Of a stretch of DNA of 6,331 bases, positions 1 through 5,508 are shown piece by piece; position 1 is the stretch's first letter, and the number at the start of each line of letters is the position of its first letter. Source of the stretch: Cyclobacteriaceae bacterium. GTDB lineage: Bacteria > Bacteroidota > Bacteroidia > Cytophagales > Cyclobacteriaceae. The notes beneath the pieces are model-generated. The model was given only the letters and a program-made list of their open reading frames with translations, had not been told where the DNA came from and ran no database searches. The stretch covers positions 1 to 6,331 of the forward strand of contig JANQST010000131.1 in the NCBI GenBank assembly GCA_028279155.1. Reading direction: 5' to 3'. A program made the translations under genes and the position numbers.

Positions 1-1314
1 TATGTATTTATCAGGATTGTCAGGATCACGTAATGAGACCTGAGCGGTGAAATCTCCAAAGCCCAAAGCGCTAAACACATATAGAACCAAATCGATCACT
101 TTCGCAAACTCAGCTTTTACCTGGTCCTGTGCACAAAAGATATGCGCATCATCCTGAGTAAATCCTCTCACCCGTGTTAGTCCATGCAATTCACCACTCT
201 GCTCATATCGATATACTGTCCCAAACTCCGCATACCGAATGGGTAAGTCTTTATAAGATCTTGGTCTTGATTTATAAATCTCACAATGGTGTGGGCAATT
301 CATGGGTTTTAACAAAAACTCCTCGTCTTCTGCCGGTGTCTCTATCGGCTGGAATGAATCCTTTCCGTATTTCTCGTAGTGACCAGAGGTCACATAGAGT
401 TCTTTCCCTCCGATGTGCGGTGAAACAACAGGATCGTAACCCGCTTTGACTTGAGCTTTGCGCATAAAGTTCTCTAAGCGTTCTCGAAGTACTGCTCCCT
501 TCGGTAACCAAAGTGGTAGTCCCTTCCCTACTTTCTCGGAAAATGTAAACAGCTCAAGCTCCTTACCGAGCTTTCTATGATCTCTTAATTTAGCCTGCTC
601 TAGAATCTCAAGATGTTCCTTGAGTTCTTTTTGCTTAGGAAAGGAGACACCATAAAGCCTGGTCAATTGCTTTCTGGTTTCATCACCACGCCAATAAGCT
701 CCAGCTACATTTAATATTTTAACAGCTTTTATAAAACCAGTATTTGGAATATGAGGACCTTTACAGAGGTCAGTGAAATTTCCCTGCGTATAGAACGTAA
801 TCTGTCCATCTTCAAGACCGTCTATTAATTCTAGTTTGTACTCATCTCCTTTCTCAGTGAAATAGTTAACTGCATCTTCTTTGGAAACATCCTTTCGAAC
901 ATATTCATTTTTCTGACGAGCCAATTCCAACATCTTGTTTTCAATGGCTTCCAGGTTTTCCGAATCAAACACTTGATCTCCAAAATCTATGTCATAATAA
1001 AACCCATTATCGATTGGCGGTCCAATCCCCAATTTGATTCCAGGGTACAGTGCTTCTAACGCCTCTGCCATCAGGTGAGCGGAAGAATGCCACATGGTTG
1101 ACTTACCATCCTCATCATTCCAGGTAAGCAATTGAATGGATGAATCTTCTTTGATAGGTCGAAATGCATCCCAGACTTCTCCATTCACACGGGAGGCCAA
1201 AACATTCCTTGCTAGTCCTTCACTGATGCTCATCGCCACATCCAAAGAAGTCGCTCCTTTGGGAAATTCTTTGGTTGAGCCATCAGGTAAACTAATGGTG
1301 ATTTGATCACTCAT
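1..1314 (-). CDS. thrS: Threonyl-tRNA synthetase, 3' end off the left edge
   Basis: Cytoplasmic class II enzyme that joins threonine to tRNA-Thr using ATP. The window holds the first 438 codons; the E. coli enzyme has about 642 residues, so roughly the last third (end of catalytic core and anticodon-binding domain) is missing. Visible order: TGS domain (about 1-62); editing domain with HSSAH (H76, H80) and DLCKGPH (C184, H188), which clears mischarged serine; catalytic domain from about 245 with MNCPHH (zinc ligand C340), motif 2 around R369 (YRYEQSGELHG) and zinc ligand H391. All fall six residues after the E. coli positions, so the protein looks intact and functional. The ATG at 1314-1312 overlaps the stop of the upstream TPR lipoprotein gene (ATGAGTGA). 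There is no Shine-Dalgarno sequence, so translation is probably coupled, and there is no room for a T-box or operator leader. Identification is very secure. Confidence 0.98.
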   Translation of the reverse strand, partial: MSDQITISLPDGSTKEFPKGATSLDVAMSISEGLARNVLASRVNGEVWDAFRPIKEDSSIQLLTWNDEDGKSTMWHSSAHLMAEALEALYPGIKLGIGPPIDNGFYYDIDFGDQVFDSENLEAIENKMLELARQKNEYVRKDVSKEDAVNYFTEKGDEYKLELIDGLEDGQITFYTQGNFTDLCKGPHIPNTGFIKAVKILNVAGAYWRGDETRKQLTRLYGVSFPKQKELKEHLEILEQAKLRDHRKLGKELELFTFSEKVGKGLPLWLPKGAVLRERLENFMRKAQVKAGYDPVVSPHIGGKELYVTSGHYEKYGKDSFQPIETPAEDEEFLLKPMNCPHHCEIYKSRPRSYKDLPIRYAEFGTVYRYEQSGELHGLTRVRGFTQDDAHIFCAQDQVKAEFAKVIDLVLYVFSALGFGDFTAQVSLRDPDNPDKYI

Positions 1315-2380
1315 TATTTATTAGTCGTTTAGATTTTAGTACTGGTGGAGGAAGTAGGTTTTCCTCGAATTTTAAGCGTTGCAAATATGCGATTTTTTGA
1401 CGGACCAACTCCGCTCTTTCCAAAGCGATTGAATCATTGGGATTCAAATAAACAACATGGTCATAGTAATTCAATGAATAGCTAAGCCAGCCTCTTTCTT
1501 CGTACATGGTTGCCTTCTTAAACCAGGCGTCCCGATTTAGTGAATCCCGATCAATCAAAATATTCATCACACGATGTGCTGAATCCCAATAATCCTCTTT
1601 TAAGTACAAGTCAGTGACACGATAAATTACCGAATCTATTTCAAGAAAATTCTGCAACTTTCTTCTGGCTGAGGAGAACCTACCCGTATTTTCATACTTG
1701 TCAGCTAAATCAGAATGGAAGGTGTAATTTGTAGGGTCTGCCATCGATTTTCTTTCCAACATTTCAAAGGCTTTTTCTTCGAAACTTAGATCAAATAGAA
1801 GGTATGGAAAGACATTGAGTACTAACTGATCATCTGGAACTAATTCAGATAGCTTATTCATATAAAATGAACTCATGATTGAGTCATTCAATGCCAAATA
1901 AGAATTAGCTGCAAACCTGTAATCATCTGCCTCATTTCTGTCAGCCATGTAGACTCTTAAATACTCATAGGTTTCATCCCTTCTTGATGATTTTACCAAA
2001 CCAAGAATCTTCTCTCTTCGATATTCTTCCTCTAAGTCAAATTGGGGGCTCCATCGATCGATAATATCCAATAATGATTGGTATTGCTCGTGCTGAGAAT
2101 AATAAGTGATGTATTGATCCAGTAATAGAGGAGTCATCCCCTTTTGCCTTTTTAATTCGTCCAATGCAGAAATGCAAGTCCCGGGCCAGCCAAGAAGGTC
2201 GCAATAATAGAGTTTCTGCTCAACAAGCTTCAGGTTGTCTTCATCGTCTTCAAGATCATCATCAATGCGAATTAGCGCTTTGCTATAAAAGTCACTATTC
2301 ACTACAGGCACGACTATTCTATCCCGCTTGGGAGCACAAGAGAGTATGAATAAAACAATACCAAGAATCGTAAGCCGCAT
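1307..2380 (-). CDS. TPR-repeat lipoprotein upstream of thrS
   Basis: A 357-residue protein of unknown specific role. The N-terminus is a short lipoprotein signal peptide (R2, hydrophobic 3-13) ending in the lipobox I-L-S-C, with lipidated C15, so it should sit on the periplasmic face of the inner or outer membrane. No acidic cluster follows the cysteine, giving no support for surface export. The rest is helical and reads as degenerate tetratricopeptide-type repeats: helix pairs around 180-245, and a clearer repeat near 285-325 with the A-W-F-K-K-A and L-N-Y-Y-D-H-V-V-Y-L-N-P-N pattern typical of TPRs. Such folds usually scaffold protein complexes; the partner cannot be told from sequence. 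The start is ATG at 2380, just after a TAATTTTG word. Its stop lies 8 bp inside thrS, so the two are likely co-transcribed. Lipoprotein and TPR calls are firm; the biological role is open. Confidence 0.88.
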   Translation of the reverse strand: MRLTILGIVLFILSCAPKRDRIVVPVVNSDFYSKALIRIDDDLEDDEDNLKLVEQKLYYCDLLGWPGTCISALDELKRQKGMTPLLLDQYITYYSQHEQYQSLLDIIDRWSPQFDLEEEYRREKILGLVKSSRRDETYEYLRVYMADRNEADDYRFAANSYLALNDSIMSSFYMNKLSELVPDDQLVLNVFPYLLFDLSFEEKAFEMLERKSMADPTNYTFHSDLADKYENTGRFSSARRKLQNFLEIDSVIYRVTDLYLKEDYWDSAHRVMNILIDRDSLNRDAWFKKATMYEERGWLSYSLNYYDHVVYLNPNDSIALERAELVRQKIAYLQRLKFEENLLPPPVLKSKRLINNE

Positions 2381-2385
2381 TGCGG

Positions 2386-2393
2386 CAAAATTA
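2386..2393 (-). promoter_or_regulatory. Candidate -7 element of the TPR-thrS unit
   Basis: TAATTTTG matches the Bacteroidota -7 consensus TAnnTTTG exactly and lies 5 bases before the TPR lipoprotein ATG. If used, the transcript would begin at or next to the start codon and be essentially leaderless. No good TTTG partner lies 19-21 bases upstream, and a match this short can occur by chance in AT-rich DNA, so this is a weak call. A direct repeat of TTAGCTC (2391-2397 and 2405-2411 on the plus strand, 14 bp apart) overlaps it. Confidence 0.25.
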
Positions 2394-2432
2394 GCTCGAA
2401 TAATTTAGCTCAGACTTATGGGAATTGTTAAA

Positions 2433-2449
2433 TCAGATTGAAATTCTGA
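2433..2449 (-). terminator. Weak hairpin after the S24 repressor gene
   Basis: TCAGA and TCTGA arms (2433-2437 and 2445-2449) can form a 5-bp stem with a 7-base loop, 21 bases after the repressor stop codon, followed on the minus strand by the AT-rich TTTAACAATT. The stem is short and the T-run poor, so it is at best a weak terminator. It is the only candidate separating the repressor pair from the TPR-thrS unit. The remainder of the 90-bp spacer shows nothing else clear. Confidence 0.2.
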
Positions 2450-2470
2450 CGTGTTAAAAACTTAATTTGA

Positions 2471-3241
2471 TCAGCTGCCACTTTTGAGCTTTTCAACATC
2501 GCTGCGAAGGTTACCAATCATGTTTGCCAGTTGGTCCATTGACAGTTCATTGGCTGCATTAGGGTCTGGAAATTCCAAGCTTATGAAGGCTTTTGCTTCC
2601 CATACCTCAAGAACTTCTTTCGGATCAAGTTCGTAGGCGTCAAATGATCTATTGTCTGAGACGAGATACAATTTTCCTTTCTCATCGATGTAATTGAACA
2701 CTCGCTTATAGACAACACCTTCTGACTGTGTGACCAGAATGTATGTATTGCCATTTCTGATGTCGCTCAGTTGTTCTGTATATTTCCCAATGACGATGCT
2801 ACCAGACACAATGGGAAGCATAGAATCTCCCTGGATCTCGAAGGCTCTATATGTACCTGATTTAGGGAGAACTGGTAAGTTAAACTTTGGAAGGTCTGTT
2901 AAATACTCTGGATCAGCATATCCATTGGTATAGCCAGCAGCAGCTTTGGTTGGAACGAGTTGAATATGCTCATCATCTGCATCATCTACAGTCACCGCCA
3001 AAACCTTAATGTTTTGTTTCGGCACATGGTTTTCATTGGTCAGATCGTCATTGATCAACTCATCCACCGAAACTTTAAAGAGTTCCGCCATTTTAGAGAG
3101 AGTGACCAAACGAGGATCGGCTCTTCCTTCTTCGTAGGCTCCTACGGAAGGCCTGTTGATATCCAATGCTTCTGCAAAAGTTTCCTGAGTGTAGCCGAAC
3201 TTCTTTCTCAGAAATTTGATGTTGTTTGGGATTACTGACAT
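2471..3241 (-). CDS. XRE-family repressor with S24/LexA-like autocleavage domain
   Basis: A 256-residue transcription regulator with the two-part layout of phage CI-type and LexA-like repressors. Residues about 7-62 form an XRE/Cro helix-turn-helix (YTQETFAEAL, then recognition helix near NRPSVGAYEEGR). A linker to about 92 leads to an S24 domain. Expected catalytic features are present: scissile A102-G103 in KAAAGY, nucleophile S140 in QGDSM, and general-base K179 in VVYKR. Cleavage-to-Ser spacing is 37 and Ser-to-Lys spacing 39, close to LexA (about 34 and 37). A tail at 232-254 looks like a short coiled coil beyond the fold. The helix-turn-helix is XRE-like, not the winged type of true LexA. 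It probably represses until cleaved, for example on RecA activation after DNA damage. The ATG overlaps the stop of the 95-residue gene upstream by one base (TAATG), implying coupled translation. No umuC, dinB or lexA target is adjacent. Fold and active site are confident; regulon and trigger are inferred. Confidence 0.93.
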   Translation of the reverse strand: MSVIPNNIKFLRKKFGYTQETFAEALDINRPSVGAYEEGRADPRLVTLSKMAELFKVSVDELINDDLTNENHVPKQNIKVLAVTVDDADDEHIQLVPTKAAAGYTNGYADPEYLTDLPKFNLPVLPKSGTYRAFEIQGDSMLPIVSGSIVIGKYTEQLSDIRNGNTYILVTQSEGVVYKRVFNYIDEKGKLYLVSDNRSFDAYELDPKEVLEVWEAKAFISLEFPDPNAANELSMDQLANMIGNLRSDVEKLKSGS

Positions 3242-3528
3242 TATTGAAAAATCATAAAGTTGGGTTCATGAATTGCTTCATTTCTCAAATTGTATACATC
3301 AAAGTATTTAGTCTCCTCATTCAAATCAATGGAATGAAGTCTCTGTCTAATCTTCTTAATTACGTTCTTGAGTGTTTCATCCGCACCTACTAAAAGATAT
3401 CCGTATAATTCACGTTGCTTTTTTACCGATGCAAAAAACTTCACCTGATAATTACCAGATTTCAACTTCTTTGAGGTAATTCGAAGTTTGTAGTGGTCGT
3501 CTAAAATAAGGTCGTTATATGGTGACAT
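3241..3528 (-). CDS. Small unknown protein co-transcribed with the S24 repressor
   Basis: A 95-residue protein that I do not recognise. It is basic in the first two thirds (ITSKKLKSGN, VKKQREL, KNVIKKIRQRLH) and contains no cysteine, signal peptide or membrane segment, so it is probably cytoplasmic. The pattern suggests beta strands at about 11-48 (YKLRIT, NYQVKFFASV, LYGYLLVG) followed by an amphipathic helix at about 51-66 and a looser C-terminal end. The compact layout could suit a small nucleic-acid- or protein-binding module, but that is a guess. Reality as a gene is supported by the TAATG stop/start overlap with the repressor gene, by the promoter and inverted repeat immediately upstream, and by protein-like amino-acid usage. 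Its ATG at 3528 has no Shine-Dalgarno sequence and would follow a leader of only about six bases. It may be a target, partner or antirepressor of the S24 protein. Confidence 0.75.
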   Translation of the reverse strand: MSPYNDLILDDHYKLRITSKKLKSGNYQVKFFASVKKQRELYGYLLVGADETLKNVIKKIRQRLHSIDLNEETKYFDVYNLRNEAIHEPNFMIFQ

Positions 3529-3532
3529 AAAC

Positions 3533-3571
3533 AGTATTTGATTATAAAATTAGTAATTTTTTTCAAATACT
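3533..3571. promoter_or_regulatory. Perfect 9-bp inverted repeat, probable repressor operator
   Basis: AGTATTTGA (3533-3541) and its exact reverse complement TCAAATACT (3563-3571) flank a 21-bp AT-rich spacer. Arm centres are 30 bp apart, close to three helix turns. One arm covers the TTTG element and the other covers the end of TATAAT and the predicted start of transcription. Further partial half-sites lie nearby: TTAGTA (3550-3555) facing TACTAA (3568-3573), and the 13-bp palindrome CTAAAAATTTTAG (3570-3582). The position is what an autoregulating repressor would use; binding by the adjacent S24 protein is inferred. Confidence 0.5.
3541..3567 (-). promoter_or_regulatory. Candidate promoter of the small-gene/S24-repressor unit
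   Basis: On the minus strand TTTG (3567-3564) is followed after 17 bases by TATAAT (3546-3541). TTTG is the Bacteroidota -33 word, whereas TATAAT is the general sigma-70 -10 word rather than TAnnTTTG, so the element is a mixed type. Transcription would begin near 3534, giving a very short leader before the ATG at 3528. It is the only plausible promoter in the 61-bp spacer, and both elements touch arms of the inverted repeat. Confidence 0.45.
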
Positions 3572-3589
3572 AAAAATTTTAGATATTTA

Positions 3590-4603
3590 TTATGCGCAGA
3601 TTAAGTAGTTGATTGTTTCCTGGAATCCGTTCTGGTTAAGGAAATTTCTTATATGCTTTCTGGCTCCACGGTTGGTAACGAATGATAGAATGAATGAATT
3701 TTTGAATGAATGAATGTCTTTGTAGTAAATGGAAGAAGGATGCTTCGATTTCTTTACATCAATAAAAGAGCCTATTCGAATTCCATAGTCTTTGAGGTAG
3801 GTACTTCTCTTCTTCGCTAGTTTCCCTCCACCCCAAACAATTACCTCAGGATGATTGGGGTTATGCTTTTCTAACCATTGGGCTAAGTATTTTGCCTTGA
3901 TTTTGAAAAATGCTTCCTGGGAATATCTTTCATCCGTTCTTGAAAGCCTGGTAGGCAGATCGCTCCATTCTAAAACCGGAGAATCCACTTTCGTCATTTT
4001 TGTTTCCTTCATCTGTAGACGAAGAAAGAACTCATAATCTTCCGGGAAATCGCCGTCCATATATCCTCCGAATCTTTCATAAAGTTCACGTTTAAACATT
4101 ATTGATGGGTTAACCAGCGGATATTCTACAAACTGATTTTTGTAGATGTCATCACATTTAATAATTCCATTGGACCAGTTTACATAATGTGAAAACCCTT
4201 CATTTGCTTCATCACCAGTATATTTCACCAAGCCAGAAACCAATCCAATTTCATGGTTTTTTTCCAAAACTTGTACCTGGCGCTCAATTCTATTCGGAAG
4301 TGAAACATCATCAGCATCCATTCGTGCGATGTACTTTCCTTTTGCTTTTTCTAAACCTAAATTGGCTGCAAAAACAACTCCTTTTTTCTTTTCATTATAA
4401 AGCTTAATCCGGGAATCATTTTCTGTCCATTTCCTGGAAATCTCTAAACCATCATCATCAGAGGCATTGTCAATAAGAATTAATTCAAGATCTATAAATG
4501 ACTGATTGACAATGCTTTGAATAGATTTTTCTAAAGTGTTTTCTGAGTTATAAAAAGGAAGTATTACTGATACTTTCGGTGGATTATTCACCTCCGGTAT
4601 CAT
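3590..4603 (-). CDS. Family 2 glycosyltransferase with C-terminal nucleotide-binding-like domain
   Basis: A 337-residue GT-A enzyme that should transfer a sugar from a nucleotide donor during surface polysaccharide or glycan synthesis, on the cytoplasmic side; no membrane segment is seen. Residues 10-100 carry the GT2 signature: VSVILPFYNS, IDNASDD, and the metal-binding DADD (D96, D98, D99). The usual late acid motif is E188-D189 in DFPEDYEFFLRL, with N165-P-S-I-M before it. Beyond about residue 250 an added domain starts VIVWGGGKLAKKRS, a glycine-rich strand-turn-helix as in Rossmann-like folds, followed by GIRIGSFIDVKKSK. Core GT2 enzymes often end near 240-260, so this is an extension. 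The ATG lies inside the upstream lipoprotein gene (20-bp overlap). GGAGG in the first codons is too far downstream to serve this start, and no better start follows it. Two 12-bp ATTC-type repeats lie near the 3' end. Family is certain; donor and acceptor are unknown. Confidence 0.93.
   Translation of the reverse strand: MIPEVNNPPKVSVILPFYNSENTLEKSIQSIVNQSFIDLELILIDNASDDDGLEISRKWTENDSRIKLYNEKKKGVVFAANLGLEKAKGKYIARMDADDVSLPNRIERQVQVLEKNHEIGLVSGLVKYTGDEANEGFSHYVNWSNGIIKCDDIYKNQFVEYPLVNPSIMFKRELYERFGGYMDGDFPEDYEFFLRLQMKETKMTKVDSPVLEWSDLPTRLSRTDERYSQEAFFKIKAKYLAQWLEKHNPNHPEVIVWGGGKLAKKRSTYLKDYGIRIGSFIDVKKSKHPSSIYYKDIHSFKNSFILSFVTNRGARKHIRNFLNQNGFQETINYLICA
3688..3715. repeat. Paired (GAAT)3 microsatellites in the glycosyltransferase gene
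   Basis: GAATGAATGAAT occurs twice (3688-3699 and 3704-3715), separated by TTTT, a perfect 12-bp direct repeat with period 16. On the coding strand it reads (ATTC)3-AAAA-(ATTC)3 and encodes the S-F-rich stretch around residues 297-308. Tetranucleotide units shift frame if gained or lost. Confidence 0.85.
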
Positions 4604-5414
4604 CTAATGGGGTTTCTGTTTCGACTTGCGTAGAATCGGATTGGTTTTTCTTCTTTTTGAAAAGTCCTTTGAATGAGAACTTTTTGTCCTGTAGCGAATC
4701 CGGCACTGCATTCGCCAATGAATCTGCCGCCTGGATGGCTTGCGGATCTGGTTTTGGCCTACGGTCAATTAGCTTTTCCCCATAGTATTTATTGTAGTAT
4801 TCTTGCTCAACATTGAAAATATCGCCTCTATCGTACTTGAACAGGTAGGATTCTTCTTCCTCTTCTTCAATTACCTGTTCTTCTAAGGCCACGAGGTTTT
4901 CCCCAAGAGAATCCAACGATGCAATGGCAAGTGAATCAGAAGCAAGAGAGTCCAAACCAAGGGAATCAATGGTGACTTCAGCTACGTAATCTGTCTGAAC
5001 TGGTTTTGGAGGCTGAGGTCGGTGCACATTTTCCATAGGAGCTGTCCTCATCCGATAATTTTTCAACCAGTAAGGCTCATATTTAACTACCCCGTACTTT
5101 GTTCTCTTCCTTACTCTCCAGGGGACCACTTTTTCTCCTGCATACGAATAGTAATCAATGCCCTGATTTTGAGTAGCACTGGCAGTACTTAAACCCAGAG
5201 AATCGGTTGATAAAGAATCTGTAGTGTCAACACCGGATTGAAGGCTAGCAAGATACTGAGATCGGGTCGTCTCATCCAATTGCCATACGTATGAATAATA
5301 AGCATCTCGTGTGGAATCATCCAATATGTAGGTGCTCTGGAAGGCAGCACAGATAATCTTATCCCTGCAACCCATCAGCACTAACAGGCCCACTATTGGT
5401 AAATATCTCAGCAT
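4584..5414 (-). CDS. DSL-repeat lipoprotein of unknown function
   Basis: A 276-residue lipoprotein from the ATG at 5414. An upstream in-frame TTG at 5429 would add five residues, but ATG gives a normal short signal peptide (R3, hydrophobic core, lipobox L-M-G-C, lipidated C16). I do not recognise a named family. The segment after the cysteine (about 18-50) is rich in aromatics (FQSTYILDDSTRDAYYSYVW). Two low-complexity linkers follow with eight DSL tripeptides (starting at 66, 71, 150, 155, 160, 168, 231, 239), then an acidic run EEEEEES (about 183-189), a Tyr-rich stretch (EQEYYNKYYGEKL) and a basic patch GLFKKKKNQ near the C-terminus. Alternating ordered islands and Asp/Ser/Leu linkers suggest an extended periplasmic or outer-membrane protein. 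The 3' end overlaps the glycosyltransferase start by 20 bp, so the two are probably one transcript with linked envelope roles. Signal peptide is firm; function unknown. Confidence 0.82.
   Translation of the reverse strand: MLRYLPIVGLLVLMGCRDKIICAAFQSTYILDDSTRDAYYSYVWQLDETTRSQYLASLQSGVDTTDSLSTDSLGLSTASATQNQGIDYYSYAGEKVVPWRVRKRTKYGVVKYEPYWLKNYRMRTAPMENVHRPQPPKPVQTDYVAEVTIDSLGLDSLASDSLAIASLDSLGENLVALEEQVIEEEEEESYLFKYDRGDIFNVEQEYYNKYYGEKLIDRRPKPDPQAIQAADSLANAVPDSLQDKKFSFKGLFKKKKNQSDSTQVETETPLDDTGGE
4851..4868 (-). repeat. GAA/GAG triplet run in the DSL-repeat lipoprotein gene
   Basis: Six consecutive Glu codons (GAA or GAG) form a near-perfect trinucleotide run. Length changes here would keep the reading frame and only vary the acidic tract. 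Confidence 0.7.
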
Positions 5415-5445
5415 ATGATAATTAGGCAATCACAATGATTAGACC

Positions 5446-5456
5446 CCTAAATTAGG
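5446..5456. promoter_or_regulatory. Palindrome CCTAAATTAGG upstream of the DSL lipoprotein gene
   Basis: CCTAA-A-TTAGG is a perfect 5-bp inverted repeat about the central A, 32-42 bases before the lipoprotein ATG. A second small one, AATCA-CAA-TGATT (5428-5440), lies between it and the gene. Either might be a protein site, but in AT-rich spacer DNA such short palindromes also arise by chance. No convincing promoter pair was found in this 94-bp spacer. Confidence 0.2.
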
Positions 5457-5508
5457 ATTATTTTGATACAACTTAAAGATCAACGCTAATTTGACGGTTT
5501 TAGTAGAA

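Noticed and set aside
174..449. Plus-strand open frame of 91 codons opposite thrS
   Set aside because: It lies wholly within well-conserved thrS coding sequence on the other strand, and its translation has no recognisable protein character.
281..511. Minus-strand 76-codon open frame in another frame of thrS
   Set aside because: Shadow of the thrS reading frame, which encodes conserved synthetase motifs over the same bases.
737..750. Second copy of the repressor arm (AGTATTTGG) inside thrS
   Set aside because: Eight of nine bases match, but it is a lone half-site within conserved coding sequence with no inverted partner, as expected by chance.
2960..3238. Plus-strand open frame of 92 codons opposite the repressor
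   Set aside because: Antisense to the conserved helix-turn-helix coding sequence; composition follows the repressor codons and no start signal is present.
2471..3241. True LexA
   Set aside because: The N-terminal domain is an XRE/Cro helix-turn-helix, not the winged helix-turn-helix of LexA, although the C-terminal catalytic domain is shared.
2471..3528. Prophage immunity region around the CI-like repressor
   Set aside because: No divergent Cro-like gene, integrase, replication or structural phage genes, or attachment repeats are seen; neighbours are ordinary chromosomal genes.
3526..3540. LexA box of the proteobacterial type (TACTGT before the small-gene start)
   Set aside because: A single ACTG half is present but no CAG partner at the required 10-base spacing; the 9-bp inverted repeat explains the symmetry better.
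3570..3582. CTAAAAATTTTAG as a terminator of the glycosyltransferase gene
   Set aside because: All-AT six-base arms with a one-base centre cannot form a stable RNA hairpin and lack a proper loop; it fits better as part of the operator region.
4579..4785. Plus-strand open frames opposite the DSL lipoprotein gene
   Set aside because: Serine- and phenylalanine-rich translations come from reading Glu/Lys-rich codons backwards; no independent support.
5415..5429. Upstream TTG start for the DSL lipoprotein gene
   Set aside because: It adds five residues (MPNYH) before an ATG that already gives a normal short lipoprotein signal peptide; no ribosome-binding site favours TTG.
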